The notes: generated from the letters alone by a model not told the origin. A stretch of 44,913 nucleotides of DNA from Kiritimatiellales bacterium (GCA_021734345.1 JAIPJC010000011.1:1-44913), one strand, 5' to 3'; shown: positions 1 through 9,367, numbered from the stretch's first letter. Translations and numbers: made by a program.

Positions 1-363
1 GTGCTGCTCGCCCGCGTGAAGGCCGCGTTGCGGCGGATCGAGGGGAACATGTCCGCATCCAGCGACGATCTCATCCAGATCCATGGCATCGAGATCGACG
101 CCACCCGCCACAAGGTGGCGGTCGACGGCAACGATATCACGCTGACGTTTACGGAATTCAAAGTGCTGCAGTTGATGGCCAGCCAGCCGGGACGGGTCTT
201 TACACGCTACCAGATTGTGGATGCCGTCCACGGCGACGACTACCCGGTCACCGACCGTTCCGTCGACGTGCAGATTGTCGGACTGCGCAAGAAACTCGGC
301 GATGCGGGCCAGTTCATCGAAACGGTTCGCGGCATCGGCTACCGTTTCAAGGAAGAGGGATGA
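1..363 (+). CDS. phoB: PhoB-like response regulator, C-terminal part (cut by window start)
   Basis: This is the DNA-binding end of an OmpR/PhoB-family response regulator. The receiver domain lies outside the window, so the GTG at base 1 is an internal codon and not a start. Visible are the linker ending 'ARVKAALRRIE' and a complete winged-helix domain: 'LTFTEFKVLQLMASQPGRVFTRYQI', a recognition-helix region with 'VDVQIVGLRKKLG', and the closing 'IETVRGIGYRF'. The stop codon overlaps the ATG of the next gene, a PhoR-like kinase, by four bases, so the two are co-translated. The symporter, phosphate porin and PstS nearby support a role in phosphate starvation response. The family assignment is firm; PhoB rather than another OmpR member is inferred from context. 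Confidence 0.85.
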   Translation: MLLARVKAALRRIEGNMSASSDDLIQIHGIEIDATRHKVAVDGNDITLTFTEFKVLQLMASQPGRVFTRYQIVDAVHGDDYPVTDRSVDVQIVGLRKKLGDAGQFIETVRGIGYRFKEEG

Positions 364-2132
364 AAAAGAAACATCTGTTCTGGCTGCTGCTCCCATCGTA
401 TTGGGCGCTGACCGCCGTTGCAGTCATCGTGGTGGCGTTCTACGCCTTCCATTCGATGTCGAACCTCAATTTCCAGGCGTTGGAAAACGATATAAACACC
501 CGCGCACTGCTGCTCGCCGACCACGCCGCCCCCATGGTCCAGCGCATGGACACGAAGGCGATCGATGCGCTCTGCAAGAAACTGGGTCGATCCGTCCACA
601 CGCGTTTTACGGTCATCGCCTCCGACGGCAAGGTTTTGGGCGACTCGGACGAAAACCCCGACCTGATGGAATACCATGGCGACCGACCAGAAGTCCGCCA
701 GGCACTCGGCGGCTCCCAGGGCATCCATCGGCGCTACAGCCGTACGGTGAAGCAGGAAATGATGTATATCGCCGTTCCGCTGAAGAACGAAAACGGCGAA
801 ATCCTTTGCGCCGTGCGCGCGGCACTGCCCATGACCGCCATCAAGGGCGAACTCAACAAAATGACTTCCCAGGTGGTGGTGGCGGCGCTGGTGACCGGCT
901 TGCTGGCCATGGCCGTGTGCATTGTCGTGGTGCGCCGCATTACGGCACCGCTGCTCGGGATGAGCAGCGCCGCACGAAAGTTTGCCGAAGGCGACTTCAA
1001 CCACCGTATTCCCGCCCAGCAGGCCGTCGAGCTCGACCTGCTGGCCGAATCGCTTAACACCATGTCGGAACAACTCAATAAAACGCTCTCGACCCTCAGC
1101 GAACAACGCAACGAACAGCAGGCGGTGCTTTCAAGCATGGACGAAGGCGTGCTGGCGATCGACCGGCGCGAGCGGATCATCCACATGAACCGGGTTGCCG
1201 GCGAAATCCTCGGTGTGGACCACACCCAAGTCAAACGCAAGCTGATCCAGCAAGTCATCCGGTTCTCCAATCTACAGGAGTTCAGCAAGGCGGTGCTTGG
1301 CTCGCAAAAACCCATTTCGATGGATCTCACCTTGATCGGAAAAACCGAAAAGCAGATCCAGGCGCACGGCACCGTCTTGCGCAACGCCGCCGACGAATCC
1401 ATCGGCGCCCTCATCGTCCTGCGCGACGTCACCCACATCCGCCACCTCGAAACCGTACGCGCCGACTTCGTGGCGAATGTCTCCCACGAACTGAAAACCC
1501 CGATCACCTCCATCAAGGGTTTTGTGGAAACGCTGCTTTCCGACGACTGGAACCACGAACCGGACATCCTGCGCTTCCTGGAAATCATCAACCAGCAGTC
1601 GGGCCGCCTCAATGCGATTATCGACGACCTGCTAACCCTCTCCCGGCTGGAACAGAAGGAAGGCCATGTGCAGAAGGTTCCGTCCGAACTGGCGGCGGTG
1701 ATCAACAACGCGATCTATCTCTGCCAACTGCAGGCCGCAAAAAAAAACATCGCCGTCACCATGGAATGCCCCGGGGATTTGGCCTTGGCCATCAACGCCC
1801 CGCTGCTGGAACAAGCCCTGGTCAATCTCATCATCAACGCCATCAAATATTCCGAACCCGACAAGCCGGTGCGGATCGCGGCGCGGAAACTGCCCGGCAA
1901 AGTGGAGATCTCCGTCAAGGACGAAGGATTCGGCATCGAACACAAGCACCTTGAACGGCTGTTCGAACGGTTCTACCGGGTCGATACCGCCCGCAGCCGC
2001 AAGCTCGGCGGAACCGGATTGGGCCTTTCGATCGTCAAGCATATCGTACAGGTTCATGAAGGCTCGATCCGGGTGGAAAGCAAGCTCGGCATCGGCAGCA
2101 CGTTCATCATTTCCCTTCCTGACGAAGCCTAG
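360..2132 (+). CDS. phoR: PhoR-like sensor histidine kinase
   Basis: A 590-residue inner-membrane sensor kinase that should phosphorylate the upstream PhoB-like regulator. The order is: membrane segment (about 5-32), an extracytoplasmic sensor region, a second membrane segment (about 172-194), HAMP (about 195-245), a PAS domain (about 250-355), the HisKA box 'VSHELKTPITSIKGF' with phospho-acceptor His376, then HATPase motifs N ('LVNLIINAIKYS'), G1 ('DEGFGIEHKHLERLFERFYR') and G2 ('GGTGLGLSI'). The layout matches the PhoR type with a periplasmic loop and a PAS domain. It overlaps phoB by ATGA. The Na/Pi symporter gene follows 85 bp downstream with its own possible promoter. Confidence 0.9.
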   Translation: MKKKHLFWLLLPSYWALTAVAVIVVAFYAFHSMSNLNFQALENDINTRALLLADHAAPMVQRMDTKAIDALCKKLGRSVHTRFTVIASDGKVLGDSDENPDLMEYHGDRPEVRQALGGSQGIHRRYSRTVKQEMMYIAVPLKNENGEILCAVRAALPMTAIKGELNKMTSQVVVAALVTGLLAMAVCIVVVRRITAPLLGMSSAARKFAEGDFNHRIPAQQAVELDLLAESLNTMSEQLNKTLSTLSEQRNEQQAVLSSMDEGVLAIDRRERIIHMNRVAGEILGVDHTQVKRKLIQQVIRFSNLQEFSKAVLGSQKPISMDLTLIGKTEKQIQAHGTVLRNAADESIGALIVLRDVTHIRHLETVRADFVANVSHELKTPITSIKGFVETLLSDDWNHEPDILRFLEIINQQSGRLNAIIDDLLTLSRLEQKEGHVQKVPSELAAVINNAIYLCQLQAAKKNIAVTMECPGDLALAINAPLLEQALVNLIINAIKYSEPDKPVRIAARKLPGKVEISVKDEGFGIEHKHLERLFERFYRVDTARSRKLGGTGLGLSIVKHIVQVHEGSIRVESKLGIGSTFIISLPDEA

Positions 2133-2145
2133 CGAAACGCTAACA
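2129..2145 (+). promoter_or_regulatory. Weak PHO-box-like repeat before the Na/Pi symporter gene
   Basis: CTAGCG and CTAACA start 11 bp apart, the same spacing as the stronger repeats before the porin and pstS. Only one unit is a good match, and the first overlaps the phoR stop codon. A perfect GCTAAC/GTTAGC inverted repeat (2139-2156) covers the second unit and could be the real operator instead. Treat this as a low-confidence site. Confidence 0.3.
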
Positions 2146-2217
2146 ATTATGGTTAGCAAACCGCCCGGATTCTGCTAGGTTCCCTGCTTATTTGAACTTA
2201 AAGGCAAAGGGTATCCA

Positions 2218-3915
2218 ATGGATCTTTTCATAAAAATCGCACAGGAAGTTGTTGGGGGTTTGGGGCTATTCCTGCTCGGAATGAAATACATGTCGGAAGG
2301 CTTGCAGGCCGTGTCCGGCGACAAGCTCCGGAAAATGATCAGTGCCGTAACCAGCAACCGGGTCATGGGTGTCATGGTTGGGCTGATTGTCACCTGCCTC
2401 GTGCAATCGAGTTCCGTTACGACGGTAATGGTCGTCGGCTTTGTAAATTCCGGCATCATGACCCTGATGCAAGCCATCGGCGTCATCTTCGGCGCAAACA
2501 TTGGCACCACCATCACCGGCTGGATTTTAGTGTTGGATATTGGAAAATACGGGGCTCCCATGCTTGGCATCGCAGCCTTCTTCTTCTTGTTCTCCAAAAA
2601 GGACCGCCTACGCTATATCGGCATGACCGTCATGGGTATCGGCATGGTCTTTTTCGGACTGGAACTGATGAAGCAAGGATTCAAACCGCTACGCTCGCAT
2701 GAAGAGTTCAATGCTTGGTTCCACGCCTTCCAGGCCACCTCCACGCTGGGCATCATCAAATGCGCATCGGTTGGCTGCATCCTCACCATGATCGTACAGT
2801 CCTCCTCCGCCACGCTCGGCATTACCATCGGACTCGCCTCCACGGGAGTGATTGAGTTCCAGACTGCCGCAGCCCTGGTCATGGGCGAAAACATCGGCAC
2901 CACTATCACGGCGTGGCTGGCCTCGCTCGGAACGACCACCGCCGCCAAACGCGCCGCCTATGCGCATGTATTTTTCAATGTATTCGGAACCATGTGGTTT
3001 ATCGCCCTTTTTCCAGTCGCCATCAAAGCCGTCTCGCGCCTGATTGCATGGAAGACTGGATTCAACCCGCTCACCATCGCCATCGATGACATGGACGAAG
3101 ATCGGTTTGGACAAATCGTTACGGCTGGCATTGCCCTAGTGCACACGTCATTCAACGTGGCGAACGTCATCCTCTTCCTGCCGCTGGCCGGATTGCTTGG
3201 AAAATTTGTAACCAAGCTCGTTCCAGACAAGAAGACCAAGGAAGTTTCCCACCTCACCTATCTCGACGTGCGCATGCTCGATACGCCTGCACTCAGCATC
3301 GTGCAGTCGCTGCAACAAATCAACTTCATGGGTGAAAGCGTCGGGGCGATGATGGAAAAACTGAAAATCTGCCTCGAAAGCGAAACACTGGACAAGGAAC
3401 TCGCGAGAAAAATATTCCATCGCGAAGAGGTCCTCGACAATGTCCAGAAGGAAATCTTCGTCTTCCTCAGCAACCTAGTGTCCGGGCAGGTTCCCCATGA
3501 AATCACCAAAAAGGCACATATGCAGATGCGCATTGCCGACGAATACGAATCGCTCAGCGACTATGTCGCCAACGTGCTCAAGGGCATTAAAAAGCTGGAG
3601 GAAATGAATCTCCCGCTCGATGGCCCGGCGCGGGAAAAACTGCTGACGCTTCATGATCGCGTCTCCGCATACATCTCGAAGGTAAACCTCTATGTGAAGG
3701 AAGAGCAGAAAAAAGACATCCTCGAGTGGGCCGGAGCCGAGGGCACCGCGATTTCCTTGCTGATGAAGGAGTTTCGTCGCCAACACCTCGAACGCCTGCA
3801 GAACGAAGAGGTATCCCCGTTCTTCAGTCTTGCCTTCACCGACATCCTCAACTACTACCGCCGCATGAAAGACCACGCGCTCAATATCGCCGAGGTCGTC
3901 GCTGGCGAAAAATAG
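2218..3915 (+). CDS. Na+/phosphate symporter with PhoU-like C-terminal domain
   Basis: A 565-residue inner-membrane protein of the NptA/YjbB (Na_Pi_cotrans) family, importing (or in some members exporting) inorganic phosphate with sodium. The two inverted family repeats are visible, each with the hallmark QSSS: 'CLVQSSSVTTVMVVGFVNSG' near residue 60 and 'MIVQSSSATLGITIGLASTG' near 190. The paired 'GANIGTTIT' and 'GENIGTTIT' loops follow them. Eight or so hydrophobic segments end near residue 330, after which a helical PhoU-like cytoplasmic domain (about 345-560) begins. It follows phoBR directly, which fits Pho control. A strong terminator lies just downstream. Fragments of a second copy of this gene occur at 6313-6538. 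Confidence 0.92.
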   Translation: MDLFIKIAQEVVGGLGLFLLGMKYMSEGLQAVSGDKLRKMISAVTSNRVMGVMVGLIVTCLVQSSSVTTVMVVGFVNSGIMTLMQAIGVIFGANIGTTITGWILVLDIGKYGAPMLGIAAFFFLFSKKDRLRYIGMTVMGIGMVFFGLELMKQGFKPLRSHEEFNAWFHAFQATSTLGIIKCASVGCILTMIVQSSSATLGITIGLASTGVIEFQTAAALVMGENIGTTITAWLASLGTTTAAKRAAYAHVFFNVFGTMWFIALFPVAIKAVSRLIAWKTGFNPLTIAIDDMDEDRFGQIVTAGIALVHTSFNVANVILFLPLAGLLGKFVTKLVPDKKTKEVSHLTYLDVRMLDTPALSIVQSLQQINFMGESVGAMMEKLKICLESETLDKELARKIFHREEVLDNVQKEIFVFLSNLVSGQVPHEITKKAHMQMRIADEYESLSDYVANVLKGIKKLEEMNLPLDGPAREKLLTLHDRVSAYISKVNLYVKEEQKKDILEWAGAEGTAISLLMKEFRRQHLERLQNEEVSPFFSLAFTDILNYYRRMKDHALNIAEVVAGEK

Positions 3916-3940
3916 GCGGTGCGCGTCCAAATCTCTGAAA

Positions 3941-3968
3941 AGCTCCCCCGGATATGGGGGAGCTTTTT
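3941..3968 (+). terminator. Rho-independent terminator after the Na/Pi symporter gene
   Basis: AGCTCCCCC and GGGGGAGCT form a perfect 9-bp stem with a six-base loop, followed by a run of T. It ends the phosphate transcript 26 bases after the stop codon. Confidence 0.92.
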
Positions 3969-4126
3969 TTTGAAAAATACATGCGTTTTATAGGTGTTTT
4001 TGAAAAATACAGGGAAAGATTGACTCGCGCCAAACGGTCAATTCGACTATAAGCCATTTCACGGCACTGGGAATATTCCCTATCACCGGAAGATAAAATT
4101 CCGTTCTGTGCCTTGGTTGGACTACC

Positions 4127-6301
4127 ATGAAGAAATGCCTGCCCAGCTTTACCGGTCGGATCGTTGTGCTACTATCCGTCGCCCTTGCGGCAACGGGAGA
4201 AGCCTCTTCACGCAGATCATGGGTGAAGGTGGAAAAATACTCGGGAGCGGCCACCGCCGACCCCATCAACCAAGCGGACTTCCGGCAACTTGCGTATGAA
4301 CTACAGGCCGAGCATCCGGGAGCCTATGACCGGTTAAGGGGTCCCAGAAACAATCAGGGAAACCGGCATGCGCTGAGCGTGATCCACTGGATCCGATCCG
4401 TTGAAACAGATCAACTCGAAGGATCATACGTACAGTATTCATCCGGCACGACCAACATCACCCTTTTCGCGTTCGCACCGGTCAAGCCGACCACCTATCG
4501 CGGCGGCGAATTGAAACTAGGCATTCCCTCGGACATGCTATTTGAAGAGGTCGCCGATCCAAAACGCAGGATTGTACATATGCGGATCGACGGCGGGGAC
4601 GGCCGGGGATGGCAGAAGATCGCCCCGAACCATGAAGCGACCGTGACCTACAGCTCAATCGGCACTAAAACCTTGTTGATGGAAGCCACACTGGCCGATG
4701 GCTCCATCCTATCTGCGGCGACGACTCTGGAAGTGGCTGCACTGGCAACACCGGATCCCACCCAAACCATTCAAGTGAGCGCCGATGCTCCATACTCCCT
4801 ATATTCCGGCTCCGTGTATGTCCTCAAATCGGATACCCACTCCGGCCTCCGCAATCCGGTCCTCGCGGTCGAAGGCTTCGACATGAACAACGACATGGAC
4901 TGGGATGTCCTCTACAACATCCTCAACAAGGAAGCCCTCGCGGAAACCTTGCAATCCTATGGGCGCGATCTGGTCGTGCTCGACTTCGGCAATGCAACCG
5001 CCGATATCTTCGGCAATGCGGAAGTGGCGATGGCAGCCATCCGGTATATCAACGCGAACCGGAACGACCCCGGCGACAAATTCACCGTCATCGGAGCCAG
5101 CATGGGCGGGCTGGTAACCCGAAACGCGCTGGCCCGTTTCGATGGTGATCCGACTCTTCATAACTATGGCCAAAGCGATGTCGATACCTGGATCAGCTTC
5201 GACTCTCCCCAGGAAGGCGCAAACATTCCGCTCGGGATCCAGGAGTTTTTCAGTTTCTTCGGCGCATTCGCCGGCGACTATCCGGATCTCGCCACGGCAC
5301 AGGACTACAAGGACAAGATCGATGCGCCCGCGGCCAAGCAAATGCTGCTCTGCCACTACACCGCTCCGTCGACAGGCGCAGGTAATCCCTACCACGATGC
5401 ATTCAAGTCGGCCATGGATGCACAGGGTTATCCTACCTCATGCAAAAAAATCGCCATCAGCAACGGCTCCGGCTATGGCGCCCTCCAGCCCTTCCTTCCC
5501 GGAGAACAGGTGATTGAATGGTATCATGCCAGTATCCCGCTGGATATTACCGGACGAATCTATGCGCTCTACAAATCCGATTCAGCCCAAGCCACCGTGT
5601 TCTACGGACACTTCAATCCGTTTAATTGGTTCTGGGAGCATGATGTTAACGAAACAACCTACAAATACAACCGCTACGCCTACGCCCTCGACAACGCTTC
5701 CGGCGGGACGCGGGACTCGTTTCTGGAAGTATTCAATAGCCTCCCTTCCGGCTACAAGGATGCCGGAGATTGGTGCAAATATCCGGACCACTGCTTTATT
5801 CCGGCAACCAGCTCGCTGGGCCTTCCCCTGTCATGGGTCGAACAAACGATCGACGGCAACGCAACCATGCTGGCCCTGAGCCCGTTCGATGAAATCCATT
5901 ACGCCATCACCAACGAGGAACACATCGACATCAATGCCCGTAACAAGCGCTGGTTCATGCGGGCCATCCTCGAAAACCAGGACAGCGATGCCGATGGGTT
6001 CGACGATTATACGGAATACCTCGCCGGCACCGCCTACGATTCCCCATCCAGCAACCCCAGCCTCAGCACCACCATCGCGATCCCCCAGCCTGCGACGGAA
6101 GCAGTCTTGGTCTGGAACGCCTATCCGAACACCAACTACAAAATCTACTTCACGGAATCGCTGAGCGATGAATGGCAGTTGATCGACACCATTGCCCCGA
6201 CCTCTGCAACACAGATCAGCAACTCCTATCCCAACGTCGGCTATTCCACCAACGGGTTCTTCAAAATCACATCCCAGCCCGTCGACCCGGTAACCGACTA
6301 A
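4127..6301 (+). CDS. Secreted alpha/beta hydrolase (lipase/esterase-like) with Ca-loop and C-terminal export-type module
   Basis: A 724-residue exported protein. Residues 1-27 look like a signal peptide ('RIVVLLSVALAATGEASS'). A beta-rich region (about 30-215) precedes an alpha/beta hydrolase domain. The nucleophile elbow is 'VIGASMGGLVTRNAL' with Ser325, and a partner Asp/His should lie in 'WISFDSPQEG' and later. This resembles PGAP1/DUF676-type lipases, but the substrate cannot be told. Near residue 620 is a calcium-type loop 'DSDADGFDDYTEYLAG'. The last 75 residues form a beta module ('YPNTNYKIYFTESLSDEWQL ... GFFKI') like one ending many Kiritimatiellota/Verrucomicrobia secreted proteins; a surface-retention role is a guess. 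A diverged copy of its final 60 bp lies at 9601-9660. Confidence 0.75.
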   Translation: MKKCLPSFTGRIVVLLSVALAATGEASSRRSWVKVEKYSGAATADPINQADFRQLAYELQAEHPGAYDRLRGPRNNQGNRHALSVIHWIRSVETDQLEGSYVQYSSGTTNITLFAFAPVKPTTYRGGELKLGIPSDMLFEEVADPKRRIVHMRIDGGDGRGWQKIAPNHEATVTYSSIGTKTLLMEATLADGSILSAATTLEVAALATPDPTQTIQVSADAPYSLYSGSVYVLKSDTHSGLRNPVLAVEGFDMNNDMDWDVLYNILNKEALAETLQSYGRDLVVLDFGNATADIFGNAEVAMAAIRYINANRNDPGDKFTVIGASMGGLVTRNALARFDGDPTLHNYGQSDVDTWISFDSPQEGANIPLGIQEFFSFFGAFAGDYPDLATAQDYKDKIDAPAAKQMLLCHYTAPSTGAGNPYHDAFKSAMDAQGYPTSCKKIAISNGSGYGALQPFLPGEQVIEWYHASIPLDITGRIYALYKSDSAQATVFYGHFNPFNWFWEHDVNETTYKYNRYAYALDNASGGTRDSFLEVFNSLPSGYKDAGDWCKYPDHCFIPATSSLGLPLSWVEQTIDGNATMLALSPFDEIHYAITNEEHIDINARNKRWFMRAILENQDSDADGFDDYTEYLAGTAYDSPSSNPSLSTTIAIPQPATEAVLVWNAYPNTNYKIYFTESLSDEWQLIDTIAPTSATQISNSYPNVGYSTNGFFKITSQPVDPVTD

Positions 6302-6312
6302 TACATTCCGTC

Positions 6313-6538
6313 GCGCCACGCTCGGCATTACCATCGGGTCTCCTCCAGGGGTGATTGAGTTCCAGACTGCTGCAACCTTGGACAAGAATCTCGCGAGAAA
6401 AATATTCCATCGCGAAGAGTTCCTCGACAATGTCCAGAAGGAAATCTTCGTCTTCCTCAGCAACCTGGTTTCCGGACAGGTTCCCCATGAAATCACCAAG
6501 AAGGCGCTCGTGCAGATGCATCGCCGGCGAAAAATAGG
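6313..6538 (+). pseudogene. Decayed second copy of the Na/Pi symporter gene (three fragments)
   Basis: Three pieces match the intact symporter gene at 2218-3915 in the same order and strand. Bases 6313-6377 match about 2808-2876 with small indels that break the frame. Bases 6378-6519 match about 3388-3529, roughly 90% identical by eye. Bases 6523-6538 match the last codons and stop at about 3900-3915. The parts between are deleted. The remnant starts 12 bases after the hydrolase stop, where a tandem duplicate of the symporter would begin. The ORF-track entry 6351-7286 reads through it, but the rest of that ORF is antisense to the LamG gene. Confidence 0.88.
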
Positions 6539-6551
6539 CATCGGACCTCCT

Positions 6552-6598
6552 GTCCCTGGAAAGGCCTCCCAACCGGAGGGCTTTTTTCTTTCCGGGAC
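6552..6598. terminator. Nested hairpin terminator between symporter remnant and LamG gene
   Basis: An inner stem GCCTCC/GGAGGGC (6564-6581) is followed by six T on the plus strand. A second stem, GTCCC-t-GGAAAG with CTTTCC-GGGAC, encloses it (6552-6563 with 6588-6598). On the minus strand it sits just past the LamG stop codon, so it may serve both directions. Confidence 0.7.
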
Positions 6599-6605
6599 GG
6601 TTGAA

Positions 6606-9335
6606 CTACTGCGTGTTGACGCGGAAGAAGCTGATCGGATAATTGGTCGATGGGAAAACGAACTGTTGCAACGAACCATTGCCGGTAAAGTTGGTCAGGT
6701 CGCTCCATGTGCCACTGGTCAAGTTGGTTCGCACCTGGACGGTATGGGGTCGTCCGGCCAGCGTTTGGAAGGAAAACCGGAAAGTGCCGTTGATCGGTTG
6801 AATATCGACCAGTTCGACAGGCAGCGGCTCCGGCGCACCCACGACAAAGTGGTCGTACGCCGCGGAGACCAAATTGGCGGTGGCGGCCCAAGTCCGGAGT
6901 GGGTTGGACAGCGCATCCACCGGAGGGGAAAACGTGATACCGGGGAAATTGTTGCTCGTGTAATCCACGTCGAACCGCTCGGGGCCGTAGCTCAACGTCG
7001 GCGCGGATGGCCAGTTGGTGGCGGCAACCGGCAGCCCCGCAACCGGCCCGCTCAAAAGGTCAACGACAAGCGTCGTGAAATTCGAGGGACCGATCCAGTG
7101 GTATTCCGGGTTGGTGGCGACGTTGACGGCGCCATTGGCCGGGGCAAACACCTCGACCGCCGTGAGCAGGTTGGTGTCCAGCCCGCTGATGGAAACCTGG
7201 AACGAGTACACCTGCTGTGTGGAAGTACCCTCGTTGATGTAGATCGACCAGAGTCCGTTGGTACATTCATTGATAACGGCATCTAGGGAACCGAGAATAG
7301 CCGAGCCACCACTGCCACCGCCGGGATATTGTTCGGAATGATAGTAAGAGTGGGGCGAACTCACGCTGTTCGTGGTGGCGGCCTCCGGGCTGACCGAGTT
7401 GAACGAGACAGAGGCGGTGTAATAATCGCCAAAACTGTCAGGGTCTTGATTGCGGGCGATGGTCAATTGAAGATCCACGTCCACCGGATACGGCGTGGTG
7501 AAACCCACGGGGAGCACGACCTTGTCCAGCCAGCCGGCGTCCGAACCTTCGCTGACGCTCTCGTCTTTGCTGTATTCCCAGCGCAACGTGTCGCCCGCAG
7601 ACACCGTATACGATGCCTGATTCCAGTCCACTTCGCCTGAAATCGAATCCTGCTCGATTCCATTGATGTAAAACCTCAAGAAGTCGAAGTCCGCTTCTGA
7701 AGAAACCTTCCAGTAAAAGGAAAGCTGCCCGTCGGCTGGAACGATCATCGCGATCCAGTTGGTCTGGCCATCCGTGATTACACCGCTTTGCGCCGCCGAA
7801 ACCCCATCATAGGTATTGGTGGTTTCGATAAACCAACTGGTGTTTCCGCCGACTGTCCAAGTCAGGTTGGTCGTGTTAAGAGCTGCGTTGAAGTCACCGC
7901 CGACATCGGGAATGACCGTGCCGGGATTGTTGTAGAGTTGCAGTACCTCGTTTGAGGACAACTCGCCAGAGTAGATTTGAATTTCGTCCATGCGCCCGTC
8001 AAAGCCCGTGCCATTGCTGTAACCGATGTTCAACTCGGTTGGGGTATCCAGCAGGTCGGTGGAACCTGTTCCCATGGCATCGAGCGTGCCGTTCACGTAG
8101 ATCTTCTTCTCGCCGGTGGACTGGTTGCGTGTCACGACCAGATGCACGTAGCTTCCGATGTTGATGTCCGAGGCGGAGTGGAGGTAATTCTCCGAACTCC
8201 CTCCGGTGGAAAAGGTCACTTTGTTGCCGGTGATGGCCATGGGCACCACCCAGTTGTTCCCGGAACCGTTGAAGGCGGAAACCAACCCGGCGTTGCCGTA
8301 CAAGCCGTCGTCCGTGTCGCTGCCCGTGGCCTGGGTGGTGTTGACCCAGAGCGAAATGCTGAAACTGCCGGCCAGGGTGGCGAGCAGATTGGTGGGCGGG
8401 TTCAGCCAACTGGCTCCGCTGCCTCCATTATTCGAAAAAAAGGCAGCGTAGCTGCCAAGCGTCTGTACATTCGTCGTGTAGGCGGTCCCGTCGCCGAAAC
8501 TGCTGACCGACGACACATTATTCCCGTTGGTAGAGTAATCGGTCGCGAAGATGTTGTCGTCCTCGAAGGAGTAGTAAGCGACGTTCGTGTGGCCGCCGCC
8601 CCCTCCGCCAGCGCTGTTGCTGACCACGACGAAGGTGGAGACGTTGTAGCTAAACACGTCGCCCTGCGCAGCCCAGCCGCCCAGCGTGCCGGAGGAATTC
8701 GTGGGTGCGGTGAAGGAAAAGCCCGCGACGTTGTTGGAATGGTAGTTGATGAAAAAGTTGTTCGTCCCCGGAGACAGAAGGCCTGACGGCGTCCAGTTTG
8801 TGGCCGTTCCCGGCAGCACATCATAATAGAAATTGCCACCGGTGTTCTGGTACGCGTCCACGTTCACCAAAGGCAGGTTGGCCGGCCCTGTCCACGAGAA
8901 CGTCGGCGGGTTCTCCAGCACGCTGCTGCCATACGCAGGATAAACAATGGTGGCATCGCCAAACAAATTCGTCGTCACTCCTGCGATCGACACCGTGAAG
9001 TGGTAGAGTTGCTCCGAACCGTCCCCTTTGTTTAGGTAGAGCTTCCACAACCCGTTGCATTCATTGAGCACGACGGACAGGTCGTTGGTGAGGAAGAATG
9101 CATTGCTGTCGTTGTTGGTCCCAAAATTTTGCCAGATGATGCCGTTCGGCGACTCCACGCGGTCATAGGTCACCGGAGCCGGGCTGGAGGCGGTCAGGCT
9201 CACGCCGGGATAATAGAAATCGTAGCCGTGCCAGATTTCCAACGTGAAGCCTACATCGGCGGATGACCTGGTGGCGAATCCGGCCAAGAAAACCGCGAGA
9301 AAGATCAGGGAGAAAGGGTAGAACCGGAACTTCAT
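6606..9335 (-). CDS. Secreted LamG-domain protein with flanking duplicated beta modules
   Basis: A 909-residue exported protein. I place the start at the ATG at 9335, with AAAGGAG six bases upstream; the track's TTG two codons earlier is unlikely. A signal peptide ('FRFYPFSLIFLAVFLAGFATRSSA') opens it. Residues about 27-245 form a beta module, a Gly-rich linker and a LamG/concanavalin-like domain (about 250-490) follow, then a beta-sandwich region (about 495-630). After that comes a second copy of the first module (about 635-840), marked in both by 'NEC..GLW..Y.N.G' and 'W.GP.N'. The C-terminal 70 residues end 'ISFFRVNTQ', like the hydrolase tail. LamG domains usually bind glycans or proteins; no catalytic motif is seen. 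The gene lies between duplication remnants on the opposite strand, so it probably arrived after the duplication. Confidence 0.8.
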   Translation of the reverse strand: MKFRFYPFSLIFLAVFLAGFATRSSADVGFTLEIWHGYDFYYPGVSLTASSPAPVTYDRVESPNGIIWQNFGTNNDSNAFFLTNDLSVVLNECNGLWKLYLNKGDGSEQLYHFTVSIAGVTTNLFGDATIVYPAYGSSVLENPPTFSWTGPANLPLVNVDAYQNTGGNFYYDVLPGTATNWTPSGLLSPGTNNFFINYHSNNVAGFSFTAPTNSSGTLGGWAAQGDVFSYNVSTFVVVSNSAGGGGGGHTNVAYYSFEDDNIFATDYSTNGNNVSSVSSFGDGTAYTTNVQTLGSYAAFFSNNGGSGASWLNPPTNLLATLAGSFSISLWVNTTQATGSDTDDGLYGNAGLVSAFNGSGNNWVVPMAITGNKVTFSTGGSSENYLHSASDINIGSYVHLVVTRNQSTGEKKIYVNGTLDAMGTGSTDLLDTPTELNIGYSNGTGFDGRMDEIQIYSGELSSNEVLQLYNNPGTVIPDVGGDFNAALNTTNLTWTVGGNTSWFIETTNTYDGVSAAQSGVITDGQTNWIAMIVPADGQLSFYWKVSSEADFDFLRFYINGIEQDSISGEVDWNQASYTVSAGDTLRWEYSKDESVSEGSDAGWLDKVVLPVGFTTPYPVDVDLQLTIARNQDPDSFGDYYTASVSFNSVSPEAATTNSVSSPHSYYHSEQYPGGGSGGSAILGSLDAVINECTNGLWSIYINEGTSTQQVYSFQVSISGLDTNLLTAVEVFAPANGAVNVATNPEYHWIGPSNFTTLVVDLLSGPVAGLPVAATNWPSAPTLSYGPERFDVDYTSNNFPGITFSPPVDALSNPLRTWAATANLVSAAYDHFVVGAPEPLPVELVDIQPINGTFRFSFQTLAGRPHTVQVRTNLTSGTWSDLTNFTGNGSLQQFVFPSTNYPISFFRVNTQ

Positions 9336-9367
9336 AAACAACTCCTTTTAGAGGTTAGTTGCCACAA

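Noticed and set aside
6351-7286. 311-residue plus-strand ORF that begins with symporter-like sequence
   Set aside because: The start is the symporter remnant, and the rest is antisense to the LamG gene. A chance read-through, not a fusion protein.
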